Positions 49,786 through 58,724 of a DNA stretch of 64,000 bases are shown here, piece by piece. Positions within the stretch are counted from its first letter, which is position 1; the number at the start of each line of letters is the position of its first letter. The notes below the pieces were generated by a model. The model saw nothing but the letters and a program-made list of their open reading frames with translations, searched no databases and was not told the DNA's origin. Origin of the DNA: Streptomyces sp. CCM_MD2014 (GTDB lineage: Bacteria > Actinomycetota > Actinomycetes > Streptomycetales > Streptomycetaceae). Location: positions 1,426,001 to 1,490,000 of the forward strand of contig NZ_CP009754.1 in the NCBI RefSeq assembly GCF_000772045.1, in the 5' to 3' direction. The position numbers and the translations under genes were made by a program.

Positions 49786-49885
49786 TAGCGGAGGAGTGGG
49801 GGTCGTCAAGAGGGCGGGAGAAGCCCAACTGCGGCGTGAAAAAAGCCTCTTGTGCCCCGCGGTCCGGTGTAGTGGGCTGTCCGGC

Positions 49886-51493
49886 ATGAAGAAGAGAAGC
49901 ATGGCGGCCCTGACCGCGATCCTGGTCGTGGTCCCGCTCGTGGCGGCGGCGCCCGGTCAACGGGCTCGAGCCGCCGAGCCCGGACCCGGCGACCCGGCGC
50001 GATCCGCCGAGTCGACGCTCGTCCACGGAGTGAACCTCGACACGGTGACCATCCCGGAACTGCAGGAACGCATGGATCGCGGGACCTTGTCCTCGTTCCG
50101 GCTGACCCTCGCCTATCTGCGGCGGATCAAGGCCGTCGACCCGAGGATCAACGCGGTGCTGCGTACCAGCCCGACGGCCCTGGGCCAGGCGGTCGCCAGC
50201 GACCTCAGGCACCGTCTCGGCAAGTCCCGCGGCCCGCTGGACGGCATCCCCGTCCTGCTCAAGGACAACGTGAACACCCGCGACATGCCCACGACCGCCG
50301 GGTCCCTGGCCCTGGCCGGAAGCCCGCCGGCCACCGACGCCGACCTGGTGAAGAAGCTGCGGGCGGCCGGTGCGGTGATCCTCGGCAAGGCCAACCTGTC
50401 CGAGTGGGCCAACTTCCGCGCTGCCAAGCCGACGTCGGGGTGGTCGGCGGTGGGCGGTCAGACGAACAACCCGTACGTCCTGGACCGCAACCCCTGCGGG
50501 TCGTCCTCCGGTTCTGCCGCCGCTCTGGCCGCGTCGCTGGCGCAGGTGGCGATCGGGACCGAGACGGACGGCTCCATCGTCTGCCCCGCCGGGATGAACG
50601 GCGTGGTCGGCCTCAAGCCCAGCCTCGGAGTGGTCAGCCAGTCGGGCGTCGTACCGATCTCCGCCGAGCAGGACACGGCCGGCCCCATGGCACGCAACGT
50701 GATCGACACCGCGCTCACCCTCTCGGTGCTCAGCGGTCGTGACACCGTGCGGGACGGCGACGCGCCGGGCCTCGCGGACACAGCCGGCCGCCCCGGAACG
50801 CTGCGCGGCAAGCGGATCGGCCTGTGGCGCCTGCCGTCCCTGGGCGCCGAGGTGGACGCCCTCATGACCCGTACGGCCGAGCGGCTGAGCGCCGCGGGGG
50901 CCGAGGTCGTCGAGGTGACCCTGCCGTACCAGGAGCGGCTGGCCGAGCTCGAGTTCCCGGCGCTGCTGAGCGAGTTCCACCGGGACATCGACGCCTACCT
51001 CGCCACCCGGGGCGGGCCGCGGAACCTGGCCGAGCTGATCGAGTTCAACCGCACGCACCCGCGGGAGCAGACCTGCTTCGCCGGCCAGGAACTGTTCGAG
51101 CAGGCACTGGCCGCCCCGCCCACCACCGATCCGGAGTACCGGGCGATGCGCGCGGAGTTGACGGATCTGTCCCGGCGGTCCATCGACGAGGTCATGGCCG
51201 AGCACGACCTGGACGCCATCGCCTCCCCGGCGAACCCGCCCGCGTGGACCACCGACTGCGCACGGGGCGACAACGACGTGATCCCGTCCTCCACCCCCGC
51301 CGCCGTCGCCGGGTATCCCTCGCTCTCCGTACCCGCCGGGTTCGTCGGCGAACTGCCGGTCGGCCTGCTCCTCATGGCCGGTGACCGGCAGGACGCCGAA
51401 CTGCTGTCCCTGGGGGCGGCGGTGGAGCACCGGCTGGACGCCTGGCGGGCGCCCAGGTACCTGCCCACGACACCGTCCGTCACCTCCCACTGA
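49886..51493 (+). CDS. Secreted amidase (amidase signature family)
   Basis: 535 residues from ATG 49886. A signal peptide (about 1-29) precedes the amidase signature domain: catalytic Lys in PVLLKDNVNTRDMPTTAGS, the Gly/Ser-rich CGSSSGSAAALAAS segment with the cis-Ser and nucleophile Ser, and GTETDGSIVCPAG. C-terminal GELPVGLLLMAG is typical. Signal-bearing members hydrolyse extracellular amides. It is divergent from the LPMO and shares the dre-bearing intergenic region, which hints at a role in aminosugar or peptide-amide use; the substrate is unknown. Confidence 0.88.
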   Translation: MKKRSMAALTAILVVVPLVAAAPGQRARAAEPGPGDPARSAESTLVHGVNLDTVTIPELQERMDRGTLSSFRLTLAYLRRIKAVDPRINAVLRTSPTALGQAVASDLRHRLGKSRGPLDGIPVLLKDNVNTRDMPTTAGSLALAGSPPATDADLVKKLRAAGAVILGKANLSEWANFRAAKPTSGWSAVGGQTNNPYVLDRNPCGSSSGSAAALAASLAQVAIGTETDGSIVCPAGMNGVVGLKPSLGVVSQSGVVPISAEQDTAGPMARNVIDTALTLSVLSGRDTVRDGDAPGLADTAGRPGTLRGKRIGLWRLPSLGAEVDALMTRTAERLSAAGAEVVEVTLPYQERLAELEFPALLSEFHRDIDAYLATRGGPRNLAELIEFNRTHPREQTCFAGQELFEQALAAPPTTDPEYRAMRAELTDLSRRSIDEVMAEHDLDAIASPANPPAWTTDCARGDNDVIPSSTPAAVAGYPSLSVPAGFVGELPVGLLLMAGDRQDAELLSLGAAVEHRLDAWRAPRYLPTTPSVTSH

Positions 51494-51788
51494 GCCGACC
51501 GCGGGCGGCACGTCGTCGAACGGCACCCCGACGAGGCCGCCCGCCGGTCCGCAGCTGACCTTCTCCTCGCCCGCGAGCAGTGATCTCCGGCTGCACCCTG
51601 CGTACGTCCCCCGTGCGTTCGTGTCCGCTCCGACCACCGCAACGTACCCAGACAAACGCCTCGAACGACGCCGACACGCACCTTCCGGGCATTACCCCTA
51701 TTTAAGGCGGACGGCTCGGACGGACGTGCGACGGGCCGCCCACGCGGCGGGCGCGCGGCGGACGGGGCCCGGCGGGCGGGGATACGAC
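51494..51788. other. Intergenic region, nothing recognised
   Basis: Between the amidase stop and the DUF6278-like gene stop (convergent). It includes an AT-richer patch near 51690-51705 but no clear hairpin, promoter or ORF. Confidence 0.4.
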
Positions 51789-52195
51789 TCACACCTCGGC
51801 GACTTCGCCGTAGAGCTGCGAGAGTTCGGGGACGCCGTCCTCCGCCCACGCGTGCCCGTTCGCCACCACGTCGAACTCACGGCCGGAGGCGAGCCGGACG
51901 ACCGGCTGTCCGTCGGGCGGATGCTCCAGACGGCGCCGGGCACGGTGCGCACGATCACGGTGCCGAGGTAGAGACCGGCGTCGTTGCCGAGCCAGGTCAG
52001 GATCTCCTCGTCGGCACGCCAGCGCGGCAGCATCTGGTCCAGCCGCTCCAGGGAGAGCGCGGAGTCGTCGAGCCGTACCCCCTCCCGCAGCGCCTGCGAG
52101 CGCAGCAGATCACAGTCGGCCAGCAGCTCGCCGATGCCCTCCGCGTCGTGCACGCGGGGATGCTCGCGCCGCTTGCCCAGGAAGGGGAAGTTCAT
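51789..52195 (-). pseudogene. DUF6278-like gene with a one-base frameshift
   Basis: From ATG 52195 the frame reads MNFPFLGKRREHPRVHDAEG... up to TVIVRTVPGAVWSIRP, matching a conserved Streptomyces protein of about 135 residues. It then leaves frame near 51913-51920. Reading one base over restores the expected DGQPVVRLASGREFDVVANG, then WAEDGVPELSQLYGEVAEV and a TGA at 51791-51789. One C missing from a run of C (CGCCC for CGCCCC) explains it. Uninterrupted, the frame continues to 51698 with an unlikely basic tail. Function unknown; possibly a sequencing error and not a true null. Confidence 0.75.
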
Positions 52196-52276
52196 ACCTC
52201 CAGACTGTCATTCGTACCGCCATGTGCACCACAGGGCACGCGGAAGGCGTGCGGGCGGCGGGGGCGGTGCGGGCGG

Positions 52277-53056
52277 TTACAGCTCCAGGTCCACCACGAC
52301 CGGCGCGTGGTCCGAGGCTCCCTTGCCCTTGCGCTCCTCACGGTCGACGTAGGAGTCGGTGACCGCCTTGGCGAAGGGCTCGTTCCCGTACACCAGGTCG
52401 ATGCGCATGCCGCGGTTCTTGGGGAAGCAGAGCTGGCGGTAGTCCCAGTACGTGTAGGGGTGGTCGTACTTCAGCGGGCGCGGGACCACGTCGGACAGGC
52501 CGGCGCCGCGCAGGGAGGCGAGGGCGGCGCGCTCGGCGGGGGTGACGTGGGTGGCGCCCTCGAAGGCGGCGCGGTCGTAGACGTCGTCGTCGGTCGGCGC
52601 GATGTTGTAGTCACCCATCACGGCGAAGGGGCGGTCGCCGGAGGCGTCGCTCTGGAGGGCGGCGCGCAGGGCCTCGAGCCACTGGAGCTTGTAGGCGTAG
52701 TGCGGGTGCTCCACCTCGCGGCCGTTGGGCACGTACACCGACCAGACGCGGACCGGACCGCAGGTGGCCGAGACGGCGCGCGGCTCCTGGACGCCCTCGT
52801 AGCCCGGATCGCCGGGCAGGCCCTTGACCACATCCTCGAGGCCCACGCGGGAGAGCACCGCCACCCCGTTCCACCGGCCGGTGGCGTGGACCGCCGCCTT
52901 GTAGCCCGCCTCGCGCAGCTCGTCGAAGGGGAACTGCGCCTCGGCGACCTTGGCCTCCTGGAGACAGAGCACGTCGGTGCCGCTGCTCTCCAGCCAGGCC
53001 AGCAGCCTCGGCAGGCGGGCGGTGATCGAGTTCACGTTCCAGGTCGCGATGCGCAT
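52277..53056 (-). CDS. xthA: Exodeoxyribonuclease III
   Basis: 259 residues from ATG 53056 (GGGGGAC upstream). EEP-family nuclease: MRIATWNVNSITARLP, catalytic Glu in LQEAKV, Asp/Asn in VMGDYNIAP, and SDHAPVV at the C-terminus. It acts on abasic sites and 3' ends in DNA repair. Length is standard. It stands alone. Confidence 0.93.
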   Translation of the reverse strand: MRIATWNVNSITARLPRLLAWLESSGTDVLCLQEAKVAEAQFPFDELREAGYKAAVHATGRWNGVAVLSRVGLEDVVKGLPGDPGYEGVQEPRAVSATCGPVRVWSVYVPNGREVEHPHYAYKLQWLEALRAALQSDASGDRPFAVMGDYNIAPTDDDVYDRAAFEGATHVTPAERAALASLRGAGLSDVVPRPLKYDHPYTYWDYRQLCFPKNRGMRIDLVYGNEPFAKAVTDSYVDREERKGKGASDHAPVVVDLEL

Positions 53057-53109
53057 GTCCCCCAACCTACCGGGCGGGACTGACAACGCGGTCCCGCCCC
53101 GGGGGGGCC

Positions 53110-53745
53110 TCAGAGCCGGGCCGAGCCGCCCGGGGCCAGCCGCAGGTGCTCGGCGCCGCCCAGCTCGCCGATCTGGCGGTCGTAGATCGGCCGGGCCAGG
53201 TCGGCGAGGATCGCGTCGTGGATGTCGTAGGCCCGCTGCGGCCCGACCTCGCGGACGTAGTCGATGACCTCGGAGATCTTGTTCCAGGGGGCGGCGACCG
53301 GCAGCATCAGCGTCTCGACCGGGTGGTCGGGGACGGTGAGGGCGTCGCCGGGGTGGAAGACCTTGCCGCCGTCCACGAGGAAGCCGACGTTGGTGACGCG
53401 CGGGATGTCCGGGTGGATCACCGCGTGCAACTCCCCGTGGACCTGCACGTCGAAACCGGCGGCGGTGAAGGTGTCGCCGTGGCCGACGGTGTGGACACGG
53501 CCGGGGAACGCCGCCGAGATCTTCTCCGCGACCGACTTCAGCGTCCAGATCCCGGCCGCCGGATTGTCCTCCATCGCGGCGCGCAGCCGCAGCTCGTCGA
53601 AGTGGTCCGGGTGCTCGTGGGTGACGAGGATCGCGTCCGCGCCGAGGGCCGCGTCCTCCTCGCTGAACCCGCCCGGGTCCAGGACGAGCGTCTGCCCGTC
53701 CTTCTCCAGGCGGACACAGGCGTGGGACTTCTTGGTGAGCTTCAT
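53110..53745 (-). CDS. Metallo-beta-lactamase-fold hydrolase
   Basis: 211 residues from ATG 53745 (GGGGAC upstream). Metal motif THEHPDHFDE (HxHxDH), further ligands in VHGELHAVIHP, FHPGDAL and DIHD. It fits small UPF0173-like MBL proteins. The substrate is not predictable from sequence; neighbours xthA and the PcaDL-like gene give no direct hint. Confidence 0.85.
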   Translation of the reverse strand: MKLTKKSHACVRLEKDGQTLVLDPGGFSEEDAALGADAILVTHEHPDHFDELRLRAAMEDNPAAGIWTLKSVAEKISAAFPGRVHTVGHGDTFTAAGFDVQVHGELHAVIHPDIPRVTNVGFLVDGGKVFHPGDALTVPDHPVETLMLPVAAPWNKISEVIDYVREVGPQRAYDIHDAILADLARPIYDRQIGELGGAEHLRLAPGGSARL

Positions 53746-53788
53746 GTCCCCATCCTGCCTCCGCACGCCCGCCCCGGGTCCGCAGGGC

Positions 53789-55144
53789 TCACTCCGGTGG
53801 CGTCGTCTCCTCACGGATGACCTGCTGGGCCACCCGGAACGCCCCGTTCGCGGCCGGTACGCCGCAGTAGACGGCCGCCTGGAGCAGTACTTCCTTGATC
53901 TCGCCCGGGGTGAGCCCGTTGCGCAGGGCGGCCCTGAGGTGGGGCGCCAGCTCGTCCACATGGCCGCCGGCGACCAGGGCGGTGAGGGTGACACAGCTGC
54001 GCGAGCGCCGGTCCAGGCCCGGCCGGTCCCAGATCTCTCCCCAGGCGTACCGGGTGAGGAGCTCCTGGAAGTCTCCCGAGAACTCGTCCGCCTGCGCGAG
54101 TTCCTGGTCGACATGTCCGTCGCCGAGGACTTCGCGGCGCACCTTGAGGCCGGCGTCGTACGGGTCGGGCCTCCCCTGGGCCTGCGGGGGTACGGCGGGG
54201 GCCGGGGCGATCTCGGCGATGGGCGCGGCCTGCGGCGGCGGAGGCACCGGCTGGAGGGGCGCGGCGGCCGGTCCCGCGACCGGTGCGGACGGGACCGGGT
54301 GTGCGCTGGGGTGGACCGGTGCCGGTACGGGGACCTGCCCGGTGGAGCCGGCCTCGGGGACGGCCTGCCAGGCGGTGCTGAAGTGCCGCACCAGCAGGTC
54401 GGTGACGGCCGCGGGCTGCTCGACCGGGACGAGGTGGGAGGCGCCCGGTACGACGGCGAGGCGGGCGTCGGGGATGCCGGCGACCAGGGTGCGGGCCTCG
54501 GCGGGACCGGTGACCTGGTCGTCGGAGCCGGCGAGGACCAGGGTGGGGACGCCGACCCGGCCGAGTTCCCCGCGCACGTCGAACGCGGCGAGGGCCTCGC
54601 AGGCGGAGATGTAGCAGCCCGGGTCGGTGGTTCGCACCATCTGCACCGCCCACTCGGTGATCGCGGGCTGTGCGGCCGCGTACCCGCCGGTGAACCACCG
54701 CTCGGGAGAGCTGCGGGCGATGGGGTCGAGCCCGTTGGTGCGCACGATCACGCCGCGCTGGCGGAACTCGTCGGCGGTGCCGAACCGGGGCGAGGCGGCG
54801 ATCAGCGCGAGGGACGCGAGCCGCTCGGGGTGGCGCAGCGCCAGTTCGATCCCGACGGCACCGCCGAACGCACAGCCCGCGTAGCCGAAGCGCTGCACGC
54901 CGAGCCCGTCGAGGGTGGCCAGCAGACGCATGGTGAGCTCGGCGACGGACCCCGCCGGGTGGGCCGGGGCACCTCCGTGTCCGGGCAGGTCGAACCGGAA
55001 GACCCGCCACTGCTGGCACAGTTCGGGCACCTGCCGGTCCCACATGTGCCATGTGGTACCCAGTGAGGGACCCAGGATCAGGACCGGGGCGTCTTCTGGC
55101 CCGTCAAAGCGGTATTGCAGGGTGTTCGGCACTGTCTCACTCAC
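53789..55144 (-). CDS. Alpha/beta hydrolase - carboxymuconolactone decarboxylase fusion (PcaD-PcaC/PcaL-like)
   Basis: 451 residues from GTG 55144. An alpha/beta hydrolase (about 1-260), a Pro/Ala-rich linker (about 265-325) and a carboxymuconolactone decarboxylase domain (about 330-445; YAWGEIWDRPGLDRRSRSCVTLTAL, LRNGLTPGEIKEVLLQAAVYCG). The fusion order matches PcaL of the protocatechuate branch of beta-ketoadipate catabolism. The nucleophile elbow, normally G-x-S-x-G, reads GCAFGG with Ala92 in the Ser position; the acid (GSDDQ) and His (GASHLVP) remain. No other pca genes are nearby, so a standard lactonase role is doubtful. Confidence 0.83.
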   Translation of the reverse strand: MSETVPNTLQYRFDGPEDAPVLILGPSLGTTWHMWDRQVPELCQQWRVFRFDLPGHGGAPAHPAGSVAELTMRLLATLDGLGVQRFGYAGCAFGGAVGIELALRHPERLASLALIAASPRFGTADEFRQRGVIVRTNGLDPIARSSPERWFTGGYAAAQPAITEWAVQMVRTTDPGCYISACEALAAFDVRGELGRVGVPTLVLAGSDDQVTGPAEARTLVAGIPDARLAVVPGASHLVPVEQPAAVTDLLVRHFSTAWQAVPEAGSTGQVPVPAPVHPSAHPVPSAPVAGPAAAPLQPVPPPPQAAPIAEIAPAPAVPPQAQGRPDPYDAGLKVRREVLGDGHVDQELAQADEFSGDFQELLTRYAWGEIWDRPGLDRRSRSCVTLTALVAGGHVDELAPHLRAALRNGLTPGEIKEVLLQAAVYCGVPAANGAFRVAQQVIREETTPPE

Positions 55145-55485
55145 GCCCCAGACCCTCTCACGTCTCACGAAATCTCACACAGCCCGGGGAAGCCGGCGGC
55201 TCGATGCACCCGCGGCTCGACTCGTCGGGCACTGCCGACGGCCTCGTCGATCGAGGCTGAGCCTCTCAGCGTGTACGCGCGCCTGACGCAGCGTGGCCCG
55301 CTGGCCGCGCTCTCGCTCGGTCCTCACGTCGTCGCGCTGCTTCCTCCATCAGCACAGCTGCCAGCTGTCCCGAGTTTGCAGCAAAGCATGTGATGCCGTC
55401 CCGAAGGACGGGACAACGTAGCGGGAAACCTTTCGGGCCGCTCCGATCACCACCTGAAAACCACCCTTGGGAAACGCCGCCGAAC
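55145..55485. other. 341-bp intergenic region between pcaDL-like gene and integrase
   Basis: No coding frame with support. It contains a short strong hairpin (next entry). This is the likely left edge of an accessory segment, so an attachment core could lie here, but I see no tRNA end or matching repeat. Confidence 0.4.
55396..55411. terminator. Short GC-rich hairpin near the integrase 3' end
   Basis: CCGTCC-CGAA-GGACGG: a 6-bp perfect stem with a stable GNRA-like CGAA loop, 75 bp beyond the integrase stop codon on the minus strand. No U-tract, as is usual in Streptomyces. It may end the integrase transcript or that of an rightward neighbour. Confidence 0.4.
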
Positions 55486-56634
55486 TTACCCGCGGCCCTC
55501 CGCCTCACCGTGCAGGCCGTCCCATGTAGTGGCGGCTTCGCGGAGGTCTTCCACATCTGGCTTCACGTACCACTTCTTCGTGGTCTTCACGTTCGTGTGC
55601 CCGGCCCACCGGGCGAGGATGTGATCCGGCACGCCGTTGTTGGCAAGGAAAGTGAGGCAGGAGGCACGAGCGTCGTAGAGACGTACTCTGCGCAGGCCAA
55701 GGACCTCCATGAGCCGGTACGCGCGCCTGCGGAGTTGCTTGATCGTGAAAGCCTCCCCGGTCTCGTGCACCACGACGTATCCGGAGTCCGAGTAAGCCTC
55801 ACCGAGGACGAGCCTCTCCTTGGCCTGGAGAGCCTTGAACGTTTTGAGGGCCCTCAGTACTGGACCGGGCAAAGGAAGATCACGTTCTCCGGCCATGGAC
55901 TTGGTGTCCTTTTCCACGACGTATCGATTCCCCATCATCGTCCGGGTGTTGGCTATGGTGATCGTGGCATTGTCCAAGTCGACGTCCTCCCATCGAAGTC
56001 CGCAGACTTCAGCAGGACGCAGACCCATGAGGGACAGCAGAAGGGGAGCATAGAGCCGTTCCGTCCTGACGCCGTGAATGAACATCTGGACTTCCTGGAC
56101 GTTCCATGGCTTCACTTCCTGCTTCTTCTTCCGATCCTCCTTACGCGCCCTACGTGGAATTGTGACGTGCTGGGCCACATTCATGGTCAGCAGCCGCCGC
56201 GTCACTGCCCGATTCAAGGCATCCTTCAATCGCGCAAGGCTCATTTCCACACTGGTCACCCCGAGCGGAGTGCCAGGTTTTCCGCCGCGTGCGCGCCCAT
56301 ACCTCAACGCCCAATGCATCCACTCTTCTACGTCTTCCTCCGTGAGCTCTTGGAGCCGGATGTGACCCAACTTCCCGCGAACCCGATCCAAGGTAATCCG
56401 GTAGTTGTAGATCGTGGTTTCTTCCAGATCATCCGCTTTCATGGCCAGCCACCGATCTAGCCACTCATTGACAGTGATCTGCTTAGGAGGAACGAGCGTC
56501 CCTTCCTGGCGACGGTTGGTGATGCGCGCGTACTCAACCTTCGCTTCCTTGAGCGTGGCGAACGTACGAGTCAGCTGTCTGCGCTTTCCGGTAGCAGGGT
56601 CGACTCCCACGTCGACCACGAACCGGTATCGCAC
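55486..56634 (-). CDS. Tyrosine recombinase / phage-type integrase
   Basis: 382 residues from GTG 56634. An N-terminal arm-binding/SAM-like segment (TVNEWLDRWLAMK... about 50-130), then the catalytic domain: Arg in LMGLRPAEVCGLRW, the box II region YDARASCLTFLANNGVPDHI, GHTNVKTT and Tyr in KKWYV. The box II H-x-x-R reads Y-x-x-R. Residues matching other integrases (IKKLPPNSKGQ) continue upstream of 56634 in frame, but no ATG/GTG/TTG precedes them before a stop. Either a rare start is used or the 5' end is damaged. Lower GC than neighbours supports transfer. Confidence 0.82.
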   Translation of the reverse strand: MRYRFVVDVGVDPATGKRRQLTRTFATLKEAKVEYARITNRRQEGTLVPPKQITVNEWLDRWLAMKADDLEETTIYNYRITLDRVRGKLGHIRLQELTEEDVEEWMHWALRYGRARGGKPGTPLGVTSVEMSLARLKDALNRAVTRRLLTMNVAQHVTIPRRARKEDRKKKQEVKPWNVQEVQMFIHGVRTERLYAPLLLSLMGLRPAEVCGLRWEDVDLDNATITIANTRTMMGNRYVVEKDTKSMAGERDLPLPGPVLRALKTFKALQAKERLVLGEAYSDSGYVVVHETGEAFTIKQLRRRAYRLMEVLGLRRVRLYDARASCLTFLANNGVPDHILARWAGHTNVKTTKKWYVKPDVEDLREAATTWDGLHGEAEGRG

Positions 56635-57845
56635 CTGCCCCTTCGAGTTGGGTGGGAGCTTCTTGATCGGATCGGACAGGAGGTACTCACTCTCCTTCTG
56701 TGCGTGGCCTACGCCGACTAGGCACTTGGCTCATACGATTGGCAGCAGACCAGCGCCGTTCCGCGCCATGGCACAGAGCGGCATCTGCAGGTGCGCGCAG
56801 CTCCACCGCCAGCACAGCCGCGCACGTGAACATGCTTCGAGGATCGTCACGATCGCCGGTTTTGCTAACCGGCGATCGTCGTCTATGTTGCGCTAGCCGT
56901 CCGCACGCGATCCATGCTCTGAGTGCGTCGCGTACGTTGGTGGGGCCAAGAGAAGGCGGACGCATCGGCAACGTTCGCGGACAGGGTGAGCTCCTCGCTA
57001 CGTCGGGGACGGGTCGACCGGCCACACGGTTCAGGGTGTTGTACGTTGACATACCCCTACGGCGACTTCCACCCTTTCCAGCGCCTTTCTCTTCTGCCGT
57101 GGGCGAATAAGGAAAGGCAGCCGCCGCCGACGAGGTACCGCGGCGTGTAGCGCCAGAACCTACCCATGAATCACCGGCGACGAGTCGTTACGAGTTCCTG
57201 TCCTGCGATCCGGAGCCGCGATGAGCACCCGGCCAAGAAGAAGGCGGCGCAGATCACCACCAGTACTGCAGCTGTTTCTCTTGGTGCGACCCAGTCCCTC
57301 GACTCGCATGCTTCTCAGAGGGGTCAGCGCTCTGGAATGACCTACGGCTTAGTTGTTCGAGAAGGCAAGCGGTCGGCGGAGCACCTAGAGGGGGAAGCGC
57401 ACGCGATGTCACCGCGCAGTGTCCGTTGTACGCCTGGCGGGCCGTGTTTCTCGGCTCCGTTCCTGGGCCGCTGTCCTGCCGGTCCTGCCACCACACCTGG
57501 CTGAGCACCGAAATCACGGCTGCCGACTGCAGACCAGGCACCCATGTCGCCCAGTGCCCCGACTGCTACGAGACCGAGGTCCTGATCCACCTCGCCACCG
57601 TGTTCTCCGCCCCGCGCCAGCGGTCGATGTGCTTCGCTGGCGTCACCGGATGCAACGCCCTGGAGGAGCGCGAAGCTGCGAGCAGTGCTACTCCCCGAGG
57701 CAGGAAGAGGATGGACTCCGGGCTGTGCCCAAACGGCCTGGCCGCTCGATGGGCCAGTGCTGATCGCTCGGCCCACCTGATGTCCTCACATGCCGAACAC
57801 CGACCCCGCCCCTGCCTGAGTATCTGGTTGTCGGCCTGTCCGCGG
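56635..57845. other. 1.2-kb region without a convincing intact gene
   Basis: GC content dips and codon structure is broken. It holds a long hairpin (56849-56879), a TTGACA-containing stretch near 57047, and one coding relic with strong GC3 (57426 onward). It looks like decayed mobile-element sequence between the integrase and the phosphotransferase. Confidence 0.5.
56849..56879. terminator. Strong 13-bp-stem hairpin upstream of the integrase gene
   Basis: CGATCGCCGGTT (56850-56861) pairs with AACCGGCGATCG (56867-56878), loop TTGCT, with A49-T79 extending the stem. It is symmetrical and could end transcription from either side, or serve as a recombination/attachment structure next to the integrase. 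Confidence 0.5.
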
Positions 57846-57896
57846 CTACATGATTGCCTTCCATCGCCACGGCGGTGCCCCTGCCCGGCCGCGTAG
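57426..57896 (+). pseudogene. Possible zinc-ribbon protein relic
   Basis: From about 57426 to 57640 one frame has strong third-position GC and a cysteine pattern (LSCRSCHHTW ... THVAQCPDCYETEV) of two C-x2-C knuckles, as in a zinc ribbon. There is no good start or ribosome site (TTG at best), and the later part degrades into basic low-quality sequence that overlaps the end of the convergent phosphotransferase gene. Probably a fragment or frameshifted gene. Confidence 0.3.
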
Positions 57897-58724
57897 GCAG
57901 TCGATGCGGTACTGCGCCTCGCGCCGCCACTTCGGGCGTGTGGCGGCGTGCTGCGCGGCGTACGTCGTCATCCGCAACTCTCGCGCGCCAGCCAGAATTG
58001 AATACCCTTCCCACTCCGTGACATCAACGCCGTAGGTCTCGCAGAACGCGGCGTACTCCTCCGCAGACACCGCGCCGGTCGTGGTGAGCTTCACTGCGGT
58101 CGACACGAGATCCCATTCCGGTGGGCCAAACGAAGCGCGCTCGAAGTCCATCAACAACGGGCCGGCCTCCGTGCGCGCCACGTTGCCGACCCATGCATCC
58201 CCGTGGACTACACACTCCGGCAGGCCCTTCGGCCTCGAGACCCATTGCTGCTTGAGATCCTCAAGCCGGCCCTTCAGCCACAGCCGGTCCTCGTCAGAAA
58301 TCGTGCTCGCTGCGTCGATGCGCTCAACCAGCCGGACGAACGGGTCCAGCTCACCCAGTGGCAGGTCTGGTTTCGGCAGGGCGTGCAGTTGCTTGAGGAG
58401 CACGACGACGTCGGTAACGGTCCCGATTTCGTGTGGCGGCAGCTCTTCCCAGAACGTCACCGGGTACCCGCTGGCTGCTACCGGCTGCCGCAGGTCCAGA
58501 GCGCGTACGGCGGGCACGCCCTGGGTGGCCAGCCAGCGGGCGACCTGAACCTCGCGCGTTGCGGCGGCGGACTGGCCGGGCCGGGCGATACGCACCACCA
58601 TTCCCCCGGGCAGACGCCAAATGGCGTTCTCGGCGATCCGTATCGGTTGGGCGTTGGTCGCGTCGAGGCCAACGGCGTGGCACGCCTCCTCAAGTATTTG
58701 GGTGGGCGTGGGTGAAGTAGTCAC
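57846..58724 (-). CDS. Phosphotransferase (aminoglycoside phosphotransferase/kinase-like family)
   Basis: 292 residues. APH-fold kinase: nucleotide region GGMVVRIARPG with the Lys position occupied by Arg in VVRIA, catalytic ECVVHGDAWVGNV (HGD...N) and metal motif LMDFERASFGPPEWDLV. Its ATG overlaps the stop of the upstream HTH/TPR regulator (4 nt), so regulator and kinase are coupled. Family members phosphorylate antibiotics, choline, homoserine or other small molecules. Resistance is possible but unproven. Confidence 0.85.
   Translation of the reverse strand: MTTSPTPTQILEEACHAVGLDATNAQPIRIAENAIWRLPGGMVVRIARPGQSAAATREVQVARWLATQGVPAVRALDLRQPVAASGYPVTFWEELPPHEIGTVTDVVVLLKQLHALPKPDLPLGELDPFVRLVERIDAASTISDEDRLWLKGRLEDLKQQWVSRPKGLPECVVHGDAWVGNVARTEAGPLLMDFERASFGPPEWDLVSTAVKLTTTGAVSAEEYAAFCETYGVDVTEWEGYSILAGARELRMTTYAAQHAATRPKWRREAQYRIDCLRGRAGAPPWRWKAIM

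Noticed and set aside
56700..57110. 136-codon frame opposite the integrase upstream region
   Set aside because: Irregular codon usage, no ribosome site and disrupted by the hairpin; unlikely to be coding.
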